Below, piece after piece: positions 8,284 to 17,938 of a stretch of DNA of 64,000 nucleotides. The first letter of the stretch is position 1. Each line of letters begins with the position of its first letter. Both the position numbers and the translations under genes were made by a program. Under the pieces are notes generated by a model, which searched no databases, was not told where the DNA came from, and worked only from the letters and a program-made list of their open reading frames with translations. Source of the DNA: CAWBFD01 sp963788115 (lineage in GTDB: Bacteria > Actinomycetota > Thermoleophilia > Solirubrobacterales > 70-9); assembly GCA_963788115.1 (NCBI GenBank), contig CAWBFD010000002.1, positions 310,001 through 374,000 of the forward strand, given 5' to 3'.

Positions 8284-9663
8284 TCAATGGGTGACGGTGG
8301 TCTTGACCCGCTTGCGCTCCGCCTCGCTCACGGGCCCTTTCTCCTCGAGCGTCTTGATCGCCTCGGCGATGTCGTCGTCGAGCGTGTTGACCAGCGAGCG
8401 GGTCAGGTTGAGCTTGACCAGCGCGCGCATCATCTTCACGTCCTGAGCGTTCGGCGGCATCGTGTACGCGGGCACCATCCAGCCTCGCTCGGCCGCCAGC
8501 TGGAAGGCGATGTCGAACTCGTCGTAGGGATGCTCGTCGGCGAGGTTGAAGGCGACGAGCGGCAGCCTCTCCTCGCCCGCACCGACGATCCGGAACTTGC
8601 CGATGGCCTCGATGTCCTTAGCGAGCGACTCCGCGTTCTCCTGCATGGTCTCCATGATCCAGCGGTAGCCGCTCTTGCCGAAGCGGACGAAGTTGTAGTA
8701 CTGGGCCAGCACCATCGAGGAGCCGCACGAGAAGTTGAGGGTGAAGGTTGCGTCGGTCTTGCCCAGGTAGTTCTCATAGAACACCAGGTCCTCGGCCAGA
8801 TCGGACTGCTCGCGAAAGATCAGCCACCCGATCCCGGGGTAGACCATGCCGAACTTGTGACCGGAGGCGTTGATCGAGCGCACCTGCTCGAGGCGGAAAT
8901 CCCACTCGGAGTGCGGATAGAGGAAGGGCCAGACGAAGGCGCCGCTGGCGCCGTCGATGTGGAGGGGCACGTCGAGACCCTTCTTGTCCTTCAGCTCGAC
9001 CAGGAAGTCGTTGATTCCCCCGACGTCATCGGCGTGGCCGGTGAAGGTCGTGCCGACCACGGCCGCGACCCCGATCGTGTTCTCGTCGACGTGCGGCTCG
9101 ATGTCCTCGGGCCCGATCGTGTACTTCCCTGCCTGCAGGGGCACGATCCGCGGCTCCACATCGAAGTAGCGGCAGAACTTCTCCCAGACGACGTGGACGT
9201 CACCGCCGAAGACGAGATTCGGGTTGTCGGTGGACTTGCCGTCGGCCTCACGGCGCTGGCGCCACTTCCACTTCAGCGACAGAGCGCCGAGCATGATCGC
9301 CTCCGAGGAACCCTGCGTGCTGGTGCCCGTGGTCTCTCCGGGCGCATGGAAGAGCTCGGCCAGCATCCGGATGCATCGCTGCTGGATCTCGAAGGTCTGG
9401 GGGTACTCGGCGTGGTCGATGAAGTTGCGATGAAGGTTGCCGTCGATCACCCGCCGCGCCTCGGGCTCCATCCAGGTGGTCACGAACGTGGCCAGGTTGC
9501 GCTCCGGAATGCCCTCCACGGCGAGCTCTTCCTCGACCAAGCGCACCGCGGCGATCGGCATCATCGGATTCTCCGGGATCGCATGGTCGGGAGCAGCCTC
9601 GGTCACGAAGGCGCCCGGCGCCGCCATCTGGGGGAAATCCTGTGCGTCGCTAGCGTTGCTCAT
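8284..9663 (-). CDS. gadB: Glutamate decarboxylase
   Basis: PLP-dependent enzyme converting glutamate to GABA and CO2 while consuming a proton; the 459 residues match the bacterial GadB length. Seen: TSTQGSSEAIMLG (phosphate and substrate pocket), HIDGASGAFVWPFLYP (PLP ring Asp), SINASGHKFG with the Schiff-base Lys near residue 272, and LNFSCGSSMV. The protein ends in ...VKTTVTH. E. coli GadB has a C-terminal His that plugs the active site at neutral pH, and the terminal His here may do likewise. No GadC-type antiporter gene adjoins it, so a classical acid-resistance pair is not visible here. Confidence 0.94.
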   Translation of the reverse strand: MSNASDAQDFPQMAAPGAFVTEAAPDHAIPENPMMPIAAVRLVEEELAVEGIPERNLATFVTTWMEPEARRVIDGNLHRNFIDHAEYPQTFEIQQRCIRMLAELFHAPGETTGTSTQGSSEAIMLGALSLKWKWRQRREADGKSTDNPNLVFGGDVHVVWEKFCRYFDVEPRIVPLQAGKYTIGPEDIEPHVDENTIGVAAVVGTTFTGHADDVGGINDFLVELKDKKGLDVPLHIDGASGAFVWPFLYPHSEWDFRLEQVRSINASGHKFGMVYPGIGWLIFREQSDLAEDLVFYENYLGKTDATFTLNFSCGSSMVLAQYYNFVRFGKSGYRWIMETMQENAESLAKDIEAIGKFRIVGAGEERLPLVAFNLADEHPYDEFDIAFQLAAERGWMVPAYTMPPNAQDVKMMRALVKLNLTRSLVNTLDDDIAEAIKTLEEKGPVSEAERKRVKTTVTH

Positions 9664-9791
9664 TCAACCTCCTCGGCGCGAGTCCAATGCCACGACCAGA
9701 GCCAGCCTGGCCGGCCGCACGAACGCGCGACCATCGAATCGTGGTCGAAGCGACCCCGCATCACGCGATGCGGGTGAAATCCGCACCTGGC

Positions 9792-12056
9792 TCAGGCCGA
9801 GCTTGGTGGCCTGCGGCCGTCACTCGTCTCGAGCAGACCCGCTGCTTGTGCGCAGGCCACCGCCTCGGCGCGAGACGACACGCCGAGCTTGCGGTACACG
9901 GCTTGCACCTGAGACTTGACGGTGTTGGTCGAGACGAATAGCTGCTCGGCGATCTCCCGGAAGGTCAGATGCGTCGGCAGGAAGTGCAGCAACCGCAATT
10001 CGGCGGGGGTCAGCGGCCACCGGCCGGTCACCGACTGCGCCGAGTCTGCGTCATGCCACGCCTGCTCGATCCACTCACGCATCACCTTCGCGTCCTGCAC
10101 CTGGCGTAGATAGCGAGCGGAGTCCGCGAGGTGGGCACGGGCGCCGCGGGAATATCGTCGAGCAGCAGCTCGCCGCGTGCCAGGGTGATGCGCGTCTCGG
10201 CCTCGTACCAGGGGGTGAAGTCGACTCATCATGTCGAGCAGCAACGCCGCGGACTTGAGGTCCCGCGCCGCCTCGTTCACGTGTCCGCGTCTAGCGCGCA
10301 CGAGAGCCGAGGCGGCGAACACGAGCGCCTGTGCCGGGTAGTCGCCAGCCCGTAGTAATCGGTCCTCTCGATCGCCCGTTGGACGCGTGTCTCGCGCCGT
10401 CCAATCATCCTGATCCAGTGCGAGCAGGGCGAGCTGCGCCAGACAGAGAGCTCGCGACCGTGGGCGCGCCGACGGCACCGCGCCGGGCGCCTTCCTCAAG
10501 AGTTGGTAGGGCCTGCTCACGGTCGCCGCGAAGGTGGTGTGAGACGCCTCCAATCATGCGGCAGAGCGAGCGCCAGGGGTTGTCCCGGGCAGCAGCTCGT
10601 AGGCTCGGACGTGTCCTCGCCCATCTTCGCCAGACCTTCCCGCGCTGCACCGGACGCGCGGATGACCGTCGCGGCCATTCGCAACTCGTCGGCGTCGGCG
10701 CGCCCGTTGCTGCTCGAGGGCCCGCTCCGCGGCCAATGTCCAGTGCTCGACCTGGTCGCCGACGCCGGCGTCGAGGTGAGTCGTCGCAAGCGCGAGGGAG
10801 AGCGGCGGTGAGCCTGCGATCTGCTCCTCAGTGAAGCGGTCGAGCCAGCGCCGAAGCGTGGCGGTTCGACCATGGCTCTCGTAGCTCGGCCGCAATCGCC
10901 CAGATCAGGCTCCCGCCTCGTCGACGTCGCCTGAGGAGATCGCATGGGTGACGGCATGGTCCATGTCCCCCTGTGCGGCGTACCAGTGGCTGGCTCGCGC
11001 GGTGCAGCTCGGACTGATGTCGCGGCGCCCCGGCGTTGGAGCTCGGAATCGAGCATCTCCCGAAGCAAGCGAGTGGTAGCGATACTCCTCGTCCTTGTGA
11101 TCGAGCGGAACCAGGAGGAGGTTCGCGCGGGAGAGTCGCCTGAGGATCCTGGCCGAGCCCTCGCGCTCGAGGACCGCGTCGCAGAACCCGCCGTTGAGCC
11201 GCTGGAGGATGGACGTGCGCGGTGAGGAAGTCCAGCTCTCGCCGCGTGAGCCGAGATAGGAACTCGTCTCGCAGGTAGTCGACGACGAAGCGATCGCCGC
11301 CATGGAAGCCCTCCATCGCGGCCGCGATGTTCTCCTCACCGCTCAGCGAGAGCGCGGCCAGATAGATCGCCACCGGCCAGCCCTCCGTGCGCTCGACGAG
11401 CCGCTCTACAGCATCGGTCGACCCAGGCCAATCCCGCCTCCCGGAGGACTCCGTGCCTCCGAACTGGGTCATGGCCAGGTCCTGGGCGCCAAGCTCGGCC
11501 ACCAGCGCGCGGCCGCGCGAGCCGACCCAGCGGGATCGACGGCTCCGCCCGTGATGCCCAGCGCAAGCTGAGATCCACCCGGCATGCAGGTCGCGAGCAG
11601 CGACGAGGGCGTCGAGCGCCTCCGGGGCGATCCAGCCGATGGACATCGTCGAGCGCGATCACGAGCGGCGGAGTGGCATGGTCATGAAGCGAGCGGCAGA
11701 GCCGTCGGGATGACCACGTTGCGATGCTGGGCCGCGGACCTGAGAGGGCGGCGAACACGCCCTCATCGACCGGATCGATCTCAGTTCAGGCCGAGCTGAC
11801 GATCGACCCGAGCAGGAGGACGGGATCGTTGTGGCGTTCGTCAAGCGTGATCCAGACGAACGGGCGCTCATCCGCCTCACCCCACTGCGAAAGGATCGTG
11901 GTCTTCCCGTATCCGGCGGGCGCTGACCACGAGCACGGCGGTACATCGGTTTGCGATAGCAGTCGCGAGACCAGGCGCTCACGCGCGACCAGCCCGCGAC
12001 GCGAGGCGCGCGGCCGCGCCTGCAGATCCGATCGCCCCCCAGTCGACCGAAGTCAT
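9792..12056 (-). pseudogene. LAL-type (MalT-like) LuxR regulator, multiply frameshifted
   Basis: Large ATP-binding LuxR regulators carry an N-terminal AAA-type ATPase, TPR-like repeats and a C-terminal LuxR helix-turn-helix. All three remain, spread over several frames. From the minus-strand ATG at 12056 come MTSVDWGAIGSAG, then GLVARERLVSRLL and the Walker A APAGYGKTT near 11910. Walker B PLVIALDDVHRL lies near 11650, and ERTEGWPVAIYLAALSLSG and DYLRDEFLSRL near 11280-11400. Repeats follow, with the HTH (LTPAELRLLHFLPTHLTFREIAEQLF to KLGVSSRAEAV) at about 10010-9850. At least six frame changes are needed. The uncorrected span is 2265 bp, near the lower end for the family. The ligand and targets are unknown. 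Confidence 0.8.
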
Positions 12057-12209
12057 TGCGAGGCGGCGACCCTCGAGTCCAGGGGCCAAACCGTGAGCTT
12101 TGCCTTGCTTGCGCTTCCAGCATTCGCGTCCCCGAGCACGTCGTCATTCCAGACGCGCCTGATCCGCAGCAGGATACTACGCCAGACGCTGACGGGGACG
12201 GGCCGCCGT

Positions 12210-13268
12210 TCAGGCGACGAGCGCGCGCTCCGGCACCCGGATCAGCCCGCGCTCGTGCAGGAGCTCTGCCACCTGAACCGCGTTGGTGGCCGCGCCCTTG
12301 CGGAGGTTGTCGCCCACCACCCACAGATTGAGGCAGCGCTCGTGCGAGGGGTCGCGCCGGATCCGCCCGACCAGGACGTCGTCACGCCCGGCGACGTCGA
12401 TCGCCAGCGGATAGATCCCCTGGGCGGGCGCGTCGACGACGACCACCCCCGGGGCGGCGGCCAGGAGCTCCCGGCACGCCTCGGGCGAGAGCGGCTCGCG
12501 GGTCTGGACGTTGACCGACTCGGAATGGCCGGTGATCACCGGAACCCGGACGCAGGTGGCCGAGATGCGAAGCTCGTCCTCGGTGACCCCGAGGATCTTG
12601 CGGGTCTCGGCCATCACCTTGCGCTCCTCGGTCGTGTAGTCGTCGCCGTCCTTGAAGCGCTCGACCTGGGGGAGCACGTTGAAGGCGATCCGGTGCGGAT
12701 AGACCTCGGCGGCGGCCTCCTCGCCGTCGAGCGCCGCGCGCGACTGGGCCAGGAGCTCCTCGACAGCCCGCCGGCCCGTGCCCGAGACCGCCTGGTAGGT
12801 GGAGACGACGAGGCGCTCGATCCCGGCCGCGCGGTGAATCGGGGCCAGCGCGACCACCATCTCCATCGTGGTGCAGTTGGGGTTCGCGATCAGGCCGCGA
12901 TGCGACTCGGCGGCCTCGGGATTGACCTCCGCTACGACCAGCGGCACGTCCTCGTGCATGCGCCAGTAGCTGGTGTTGTCGACGACGACGGCCCCCGCCT
13001 CGACCATGCGGGGCGCCCATTCGGAGCTGACCGCGCCGCCGGCCGAGGACAGGACCAAGTCGAGTCCCTGGATCGACTCCTCGGACAGCGCTCGAACCTC
13101 GAGCTCGGAGCCCGCGAAGGCGACTCGCTTGCCGGCGGAGCGCTCGGAGGCGAGCGGGACGACCCCGGCGGCGGGGAAGCCGCGCTCGGCCAGCACCTCG
13201 AGGATCGTCGAGCCCACGGCGCCGGTCGCGCCGAGCACACCGACCCGGTAGGAGCCGTTGCCGTTCAT
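12210..13268 (-). CDS. asd: Aspartate-semialdehyde dehydrogenase
   Basis: NADPH-dependent reduction of aspartyl phosphate to aspartate semialdehyde, the branch point to lysine/diaminopimelate, threonine and methionine. It has 352 residues from the ATG at 13268. Seen: the Rossmann motif VLGATGAVGS at 11-20, catalytic Cys132 in NPNCTT, STYQAVSGTG, and VITGHSESV with the catalytic His region. An upstream in-frame extension to 13394 is open but non-homologous; the start at 13268 is preferred because its ATG overlaps the lysC stop as ATGA, indicating translational coupling. Confidence 0.96.
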   Translation of the reverse strand: MNGNGSYRVGVLGATGAVGSTILEVLAERGFPAAGVVPLASERSAGKRVAFAGSELEVRALSEESIQGLDLVLSSAGGAVSSEWAPRMVEAGAVVVDNTSYWRMHEDVPLVVAEVNPEAAESHRGLIANPNCTTMEMVVALAPIHRAAGIERLVVSTYQAVSGTGRRAVEELLAQSRAALDGEEAAAEVYPHRIAFNVLPQVERFKDGDDYTTEERKVMAETRKILGVTEDELRISATCVRVPVITGHSESVNVQTREPLSPEACRELLAAAPGVVVVDAPAQGIYPLAIDVAGRDDVLVGRIRRDPSHERCLNLWVVGDNLRKGAATNAVQVAELLHERGLIRVPERALVA

Positions 13269-14593
13269 GAGGCCACCGTAGGACGGTGTTCGACGCCGGT
13301 CGGCTCCTCCTTCTTGACCGCGTCCGCGCCGAGCTCGAACGCCTCGTGCAGGCCCTTGACCGCATCGGGGACGCGATCCGAATCGATCACGCACGAGATC
13401 TTGATCGGCGAGGTGGAGATCATCTCGATGTTGATCCCGAGCTCGCCGAGCGTCTCGAACACCTTCGCGGCGACGCCCGGATGGCTGCGCATCCCGGCGC
13501 CCACGATCGAGACCTTGCCGATGCGCTCGTCCGTCAACGGCTTGTTGCCCACGTCCAGCCCCTCGAGCGCGTCGAGTGCCGTGCGAAGGTCGTCACCGGA
13601 GACGGTGAACGAGACCTCCGCCCCCTGCTCGGCCGAGACCGGCTCGTTCTGGATGATCATGTCGACGTTGACGTTGGCGTTCGCAAGCGCCCCGAAGATG
13701 CTGCCGGCAACCCCGGGCGCGTCGGGGACGCCGGTGAGCGTGACGCGGGCCTCCTCGGTCGAGTGGGTGACGGCTGTAACGAGCGGGCGTTCCAAGGTCT
13801 CTTCCTCTGAGAGCACGAGGGTACCGGGGGCGTCCTCGAACGAGCTACGGCAATGGATTCGGACGGCGTGGTTACGGGCGTACTCGACCGCGCGGAGCTG
13901 TAGGACCTTGGCGCCGGAGGAGGCCATCTCGAGCACCTCCTCGAACGAGACCACGTCGAGCTTGCGCGCGTCCGGGACCAGCCGCGGGTCGGCGCTGAAG
14001 ACACCGGCAACGTCGGTGTAGATCTCGCACACGCTCGCCCCCAGCGCCGCCGCGATCGCGACCGCGGTCGTGTCGGAGCCACCGCGGCCGAGCGTCGTCA
14101 CGTCGCGGCTCGAGCCGGAGACGCCCTGGAACCCGGCGACGAGCACGATCCGGTCCTGGGTGAGCGCCTCGCGGATGCGATCGGCACGGACATCGAGGAT
14201 GCGGGCCTTCGTGTGCGAGGCGTCGGTGACGATCCCCGCCTGCGATCCGGTGAGCGAGATCGCCTGATGGCCAAGGTCGTTGATCGCCATCGCGCACAGG
14301 GCGCACGAGATCCGCTCGCCCACCGACAGCAGCATGTCCATCTCCCGCGGGTCGGGACGGTCCGAGACCTCGTGGGCCATGTCCACCAGGTCGTCGGTGG
14401 TCTGGCCCCGTGCCGAGAGCACCGCGACGACCCTGTCGCCGCGCTCGCGCGCCGCGACGATGCGCCCGCCCGCGCGCTTGATGTCCTCGGCGCCCGCGAC
14501 CGAGGTCCCGCCGAACTTCATCACGACGATCTCTGGCGCCGGCTCGGTCACGAGCGACTCAGGATAGAGGCGACGATAGCGCCGCTCAGGCAT
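13265..14593 (-). CDS. lysC: Aspartate kinase
   Basis: Phosphorylates aspartate, the first step of the aspartate family pathway. KFGGTS begins about 25 residues in, followed by the kinase core (LLSVGERIS, TLGRGGSDTTAVAIA, YTDVAGVFSADPR). Two ACT regulatory domains follow (around residues 285-360 and 365-430; GVAGSIFGALANANVNVDMI and GVAAKVFETLGELGINIEMI), as in feedback-regulated class II kinases. ATG 14593 overlaps the end of the response-regulator gene by 8 bp; GTG 14551 (V-TEPAPEIVVMKFGG) gives a more typical N-terminus. The stop overlaps the asd start. No lysine riboswitch is visible upstream. Confidence 0.95.
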   Translation of the reverse strand: MPERRYRRLYPESLVTEPAPEIVVMKFGGTSVAGAEDIKRAGGRIVAARERGDRVVAVLSARGQTTDDLVDMAHEVSDRPDPREMDMLLSVGERISCALCAMAINDLGHQAISLTGSQAGIVTDASHTKARILDVRADRIREALTQDRIVLVAGFQGVSGSSRDVTTLGRGGSDTTAVAIAAALGASVCEIYTDVAGVFSADPRLVPDARKLDVVSFEEVLEMASSGAKVLQLRAVEYARNHAVRIHCRSSFEDAPGTLVLSEEETLERPLVTAVTHSTEEARVTLTGVPDAPGVAGSIFGALANANVNVDMIIQNEPVSAEQGAEVSFTVSGDDLRTALDALEGLDVGNKPLTDERIGKVSIVGAGMRSHPGVAAKVFETLGELGINIEMISTSPIKISCVIDSDRVPDAVKGLHEAFELGADAVKKEEPTGVEHRPTVAS

Positions 14594-15230
14594 GCAGGTA
14601 TGCGACCACCGCCAGCACGCGGCGGTTGTGCTCGCTCGCCGGGGGAAGGTCGAGCTTCGAGAAGATCGAGGTGACGTGCTTCTCGACCGAGCGCTCGGCG
14701 ATCACCAAGCGCTCCGCGATCGCACTGTTGGACAGGCCCTCGGCCATCAGACCGAGCACCTCGCGCTCACGCTCGCTCAGCTGGCGGATCGGGTCGTCGT
14801 CGCGGTGGCGACCGAGGAGGTAGGCCACCACCTCGGGGTCGAGCGCCGAGCCGCCTCCGGCGACCCGCCGCACGGCTTCGACGAAGCGATCGACGTCCGC
14901 GACCCTGTCCTTGAGCAGATAGCCCACGCCCTCGGTTCCGCCACCGAGGAGATCCGCGGCGTATGCCTCCTCCAGGTACTGCGAAAGTACGAGCACGCCG
15001 ATATCGGGTGATTCGGCCCGGATCGTGCGCGCAGCCTGCAGGCCGTCGTCGACGTTCGAGGGCGGCATCTGGATGTCGACGATGAGCACGTCCGGCTTGT
15101 GCGCCCGGACCTTTCGCAGAACGTCGTCGGCGTCGCCGGCCTGCGCAACGACCTCGATCCCAGCCCGGTCGAGCAATCGCGCGATTCCCTCCCTCAGCAG
15201 TACCGAGTCCTCACCGATGACCACGCGCAT
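14586..15230 (-). CDS. NarL/FixJ-family response regulator
   Basis: The protein has 214 residues. The receiver domain has phosphoacceptor Asp52 (VLIVDIQMPP), the acidic pair near residues 7-8 and a Lys in the YLLKD loop. A C-terminal LuxR HTH follows (LSEREREVLGLMAEGLSNSAI to EKHVTSIFSKLDL, about 150-205). It lies 20 bp downstream of the histidine kinase on the same strand, so it is the obvious cognate regulator. Its last 8 bases overlap the ATG of lysC, tying this two-component system to the lysC-asd transcript. Target genes are unknown. Confidence 0.92.
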   Translation of the reverse strand: MRVVIGEDSVLLREGIARLLDRAGIEVVAQAGDADDVLRKVRAHKPDVLIVDIQMPPSNVDDGLQAARTIRAESPDIGVLVLSQYLEEAYAADLLGGGTEGVGYLLKDRVADVDRFVEAVRRVAGGGSALDPEVVAYLLGRHRDDDPIRQLSEREREVLGLMAEGLSNSAIAERLVIAERSVEKHVTSIFSKLDLPPASEHNRRVLAVVAYLHA

Positions 15231-15250
15231 GGGCCCAATCTAGCCGCGTT

Positions 15251-16795
15251 CTATGACTCGAGCGGGAGCCGGGCAAGGATCTGAGTCCCCTCCCCAGGAG
15301 GGCTTTTGACCTCGAGCTCCCCGCCCAAGGCAGCGACCCTGTCGCCCAGGCCGATCAGACCGGTACCGGCACCGAGGTCGGCGCCACCGGGACCGTCATC
15401 GTTGATGGTGATCAGCAGCGCTTGGTCCTCCGAGCGAATCTCGACCTGAGCCTCGGTTGCCTCGGCGTGGCGGGCGGCGTTGGTCAGGGCTTCGGCCACC
15501 ACGAAGTAGGCGGCCGCCTCGATCGGCTGTGGCAGACGCGCGCCCGGCTCGACTTGCAGCGCGACCGGGAACGGAGCGCGCCCGACGATGCCTTTGAGGG
15601 CGACCTCGAGCCCGTGCCTTGCAAGCACCCCGGGATGAAGGCCCCTGGCCAGCTCCCTGAGCTCGGCCGTCGCTTCCATGAGCTCAGCCTCGACGGACGC
15701 GAGCAGCTCCAAGCCCTCTGCCGAGTGCCCGGCGGCAAGATCCTCACGGGCAAGCCGCAGGTCGACCGCCGTCGCCACCAAGCGCTGCTGCGCGCCGTCG
15801 TGGAGATCGCGCTCCAGTCGCCGGCGCGCGTCGTCGGCGGCGGTCACCAGCCGCGCCCGCGAGGCGCGCAGCTCGGCGATCATCTCCACCCGCTCGGTGA
15901 TGTCGCGCAGATGTCCCGTGAACAGCGGTCGGCCCGGGAGAGGGATCCGCGTGATCGTGAGCTCGACGGGAAACTCGCTCCCGTCGGCGCGCATCCCGGT
16001 GATCTCGATGCGCCGGCCAAGCAGCGTGCTCTCGCCCGTCTCCAGGTATCGCGCGAGCCCCCTCCGGTGTCGCTCGCGCAGGCTTGGAGGGACGATCAGC
16101 TCGGCCATCTCGCGCCCGGTGACCGAGTCCGCCGGGTAGCCGAAGATCCCCTCCGCCGCCGCGTTGAAGGCGACGACTCGCCCCTCGTGATCCATCGTGA
16201 TCACTGCGTCGAGGGCGGCGTCGAGCGTCGCCCGCAGTCGCGCCTCGCTCTCCCGCACCGCGCGCTCGGCCGCACGGTGCTCGACGAAGCGCCCCACCTG
16301 GCGACCGAGGCTCTCGAGCGTCTCCAACAGCTCCGGATCGGGGTCCTGCGCAGTGGACGTCATCACCTCGACGACAGCGATCGGGTCGCCGGCCCCTGCG
16401 ACGGGGAAGCAGAGCGCGGCGCGTAGGCCCGCGACCGCAGCGACCTCCGCCCGCGGGAAGTTGGGGTCGCGGATGGCATCGGCGATCCAGGCCGGCTCGC
16501 CGCTCTGCCAGACTCGCCCGGGCAGGCCCTCGCCCGGAGCCAGCCGCAGCTCCCGCGTCTTTGCCTCGAATGGCCCGAGGTCGAAGCGGCCGGGGGGTGT
16601 CCAGGATCCTCGACACGTGAGGATTCCGTCACGCCCGGGCTGCCACACGGCGGCGTGATCCCAGCCCAGGGTGGAGCCGACGGCCGCCAGCAGCGGCTGC
16701 TGCAGGCTCCGCTCGTCGGTGGCACCGGCGAGCAGGCGCGCGACGGCGTGCTCGAGCCGGAGGAGCCGCGTGCTGTCCCCGGCGGGCGTTCCCAC
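15251..16795 (-). CDS. GAF-PAS sensor histidine kinase (HisKA_3)
   Basis: A protein of 514 residues without membrane helices, hence a soluble sensor. Order: GAF domain (about 10-175), coiled linker, PAS domain (about 190-305; ITMDHEGRVVAFNAAAEGIFGY), then a HisKA_3 dimerisation domain with RRRLERDLHDGAQQRL carrying the phosphorylated His near residue 331. The HATPase_c domain comes last (AEALTNAARHAEA, NDDGPGG, GLIGLGDRVAALGG). This NarX/DesK-type architecture pairs with NarL-type regulators such as the next gene. PAS and GAF suggest a redox, gas or small-ligand cue, but no cofactor ligand can be named. Confidence 0.92.
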   Translation of the reverse strand: MGTPAGDSTRLLRLEHAVARLLAGATDERSLQQPLLAAVGSTLGWDHAAVWQPGRDGILTCRGSWTPPGRFDLGPFEAKTRELRLAPGEGLPGRVWQSGEPAWIADAIRDPNFPRAEVAAVAGLRAALCFPVAGAGDPIAVVEVMTSTAQDPDPELLETLESLGRQVGRFVEHRAAERAVRESEARLRATLDAALDAVITMDHEGRVVAFNAAAEGIFGYPADSVTGREMAELIVPPSLRERHRRGLARYLETGESTLLGRRIEITGMRADGSEFPVELTITRIPLPGRPLFTGHLRDITERVEMIAELRASRARLVTAADDARRRLERDLHDGAQQRLVATAVDLRLAREDLAAGHSAEGLELLASVEAELMEATAELRELARGLHPGVLARHGLEVALKGIVGRAPFPVALQVEPGARLPQPIEAAAYFVVAEALTNAARHAEATEAQVEIRSEDQALLITINDDGPGGADLGAGTGLIGLGDRVAALGGELEVKSPPGEGTQILARLPLES

Positions 16796-16823
16796 GCCAC
16801 GACGGTACTCCGCCGCGAGGCCG

Positions 16824-17177
16824 TCAGCCGATCAGGCGCTCGAATGCGGCCGTAGAGAGCTCGGCCTTGGGGATGAAGCCGCGAGCCGGGGCACAGGCGA
16901 GAAGCGGTTCGAGATCCTCGCGGTCGCGGCTCGAGATCAGCACGACCGAAGTCTCGGGCTGGCGCTCGCTGAGGCGCCTTGCGACCTCGAACCCGTCGGA
17001 ATCCGGCAGACCCACGTCGAGCAGGACGATCTCGGGACGGAGGGCCTCGGCCGCCTTCAGGGCCTCCGCGGCGTCAGCAGCCTCGCCGACGACCTCGTAG
17101 CCGTGCGAGCTCAGCAGCCGCCTGGCGCTGGCACGGAACCCGGGGTGGTCGTCGACGATGAGCACAGTGGGGGCCAT
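16824..17177 (-). CDS. Single-domain response regulator (receiver only)
   Basis: A receiver domain of 117 residues without an output domain: IVDDHPGF with the acidic pair at 9-10, phosphoacceptor Asp54 in VLLDVGLPDSDGFEVARRL, and FIPKAEL with the conserved Lys. ATG 17177 is preferred over an upstream in-frame extension because the receiver fold starts directly after it. It is the first gene of the run leading to the histidine kinase (28-bp gap). Such stand-alone receivers usually act as phosphate sinks or by protein contact; which applies here is not visible. Confidence 0.88.
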   Translation of the reverse strand: MAPTVLIVDDHPGFRASARRLLSSHGYEVVGEAADAAEALKAAEALRPEIVLLDVGLPDSDGFEVARRLSERQPETSVVLISSRDREDLEPLLACAPARGFIPKAELSTAAFERLIG

Positions 17178-17332
17178 GGCCTGATTGTGGCCGGTTCGCT
17201 CCCGCGTATGGGTGCGGGAATCCACACCTCGGCCGGCGGGAACCCGTGGGCGGAGACACATGCCAGCCGCATTTCAGCGGAGCCCCCGGCCTGGGAGGGT
17301 CGCTCTCGTATTCAACCGAGGAGAACCTGGCA

Positions 17333-17938
17333 ATGATGCTCAACCACTCCACATCGAAGACCAAGCGGAAGGCCGTGATCGGCGCCCTGGCCGCGTGCGC
17401 GGCGCTCGCCTTCGCCGCGGCCCCGGCCGAGGGCAAACGGCTCGGCCAGGTGGCGCCCGAGTGCGACCATTGCAGTCCCATTCCCACCGGGACTCCGCAG
17501 CACGGGCTCGCCCTCAACACCGCCGCGAGCTCACCCTCCTACGTTGTGCCCCGCGGTCGCTGGCGGATCACGTCCTGGAGCGTCCGTGATAACTCGAACT
17601 TCCCCGACGCGGTGCGGTTGCTCGTCTTCCGGCGCGCCTCGACGCCGGGCCGCTACCGGCTGATCGCGAAGAGCCCGCAGCGGCTGGTTCCACCGGACAG
17701 CACCCCTACCTTCGCAAGTTCGATCCGGGTTCGAAGGGGCGACCGGCTGGGCCTCGAGACCCAGGGATACCTGACGCCCGTTTATCCGACCGCTTCGCTC
17801 CAGGACAAGGTTGCCGGCTTCCCGTGCTCGACCGTGCTCGGCAAGGCGATCGGCGCCGGCACCGCCTGCCCCCTGACCCCCAGCTCCGGGTTCGGGGCCC
17901 GACTCAACCTGGCCGCCACGATCAAGCGGCTCGGGTAG
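17333..17938 (+). CDS. Secreted protein of unknown function
   Basis: The 201-residue protein has a clear Sec signal peptide: basic MMLNHSTSKTKRK, hydrophobic AVIGALAACAALAFAAAP, and a probable cleavage after AEG. The mature part is a beta-rich, Arg-rich domain (RWRITSWSVRDNSNFPDAVRL, LLVFRRASTPGRYRLIAKS, RRGDRLGLETQGYL). It contains four cysteines, two in the pair CDHC near the start. It could be an extracellular beta-sandwich, but I do not recognise the family. ATG 17333 follows a purine-rich site (GAGGAGAA) and is preferred over the upstream open frame. Confidence 0.75.
   Translation: MMLNHSTSKTKRKAVIGALAACAALAFAAAPAEGKRLGQVAPECDHCSPIPTGTPQHGLALNTAASSPSYVVPRGRWRITSWSVRDNSNFPDAVRLLVFRRASTPGRYRLIAKSPQRLVPPDSTPTFASSIRVRRGDRLGLETQGYLTPVYPTASLQDKVAGFPCSTVLGKAIGAGTACPLTPSSGFGARLNLAATIKRLG

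Noticed and set aside
8287..9777. 496-codon frame antisense to gadB
   Set aside because: Arg/Asp/Gly-rich shadow of a well-conserved gene with no family features.
11724..14021. 765-codon plus-strand frame across asd and lysC
   Set aside because: Antisense to two certain genes; the composition is that of a shadow frame.
14594..15250. Lysine riboswitch upstream of lysC
   Set aside because: lysC overlaps the response-regulator gene; there is no leader and no L-box-like structure.
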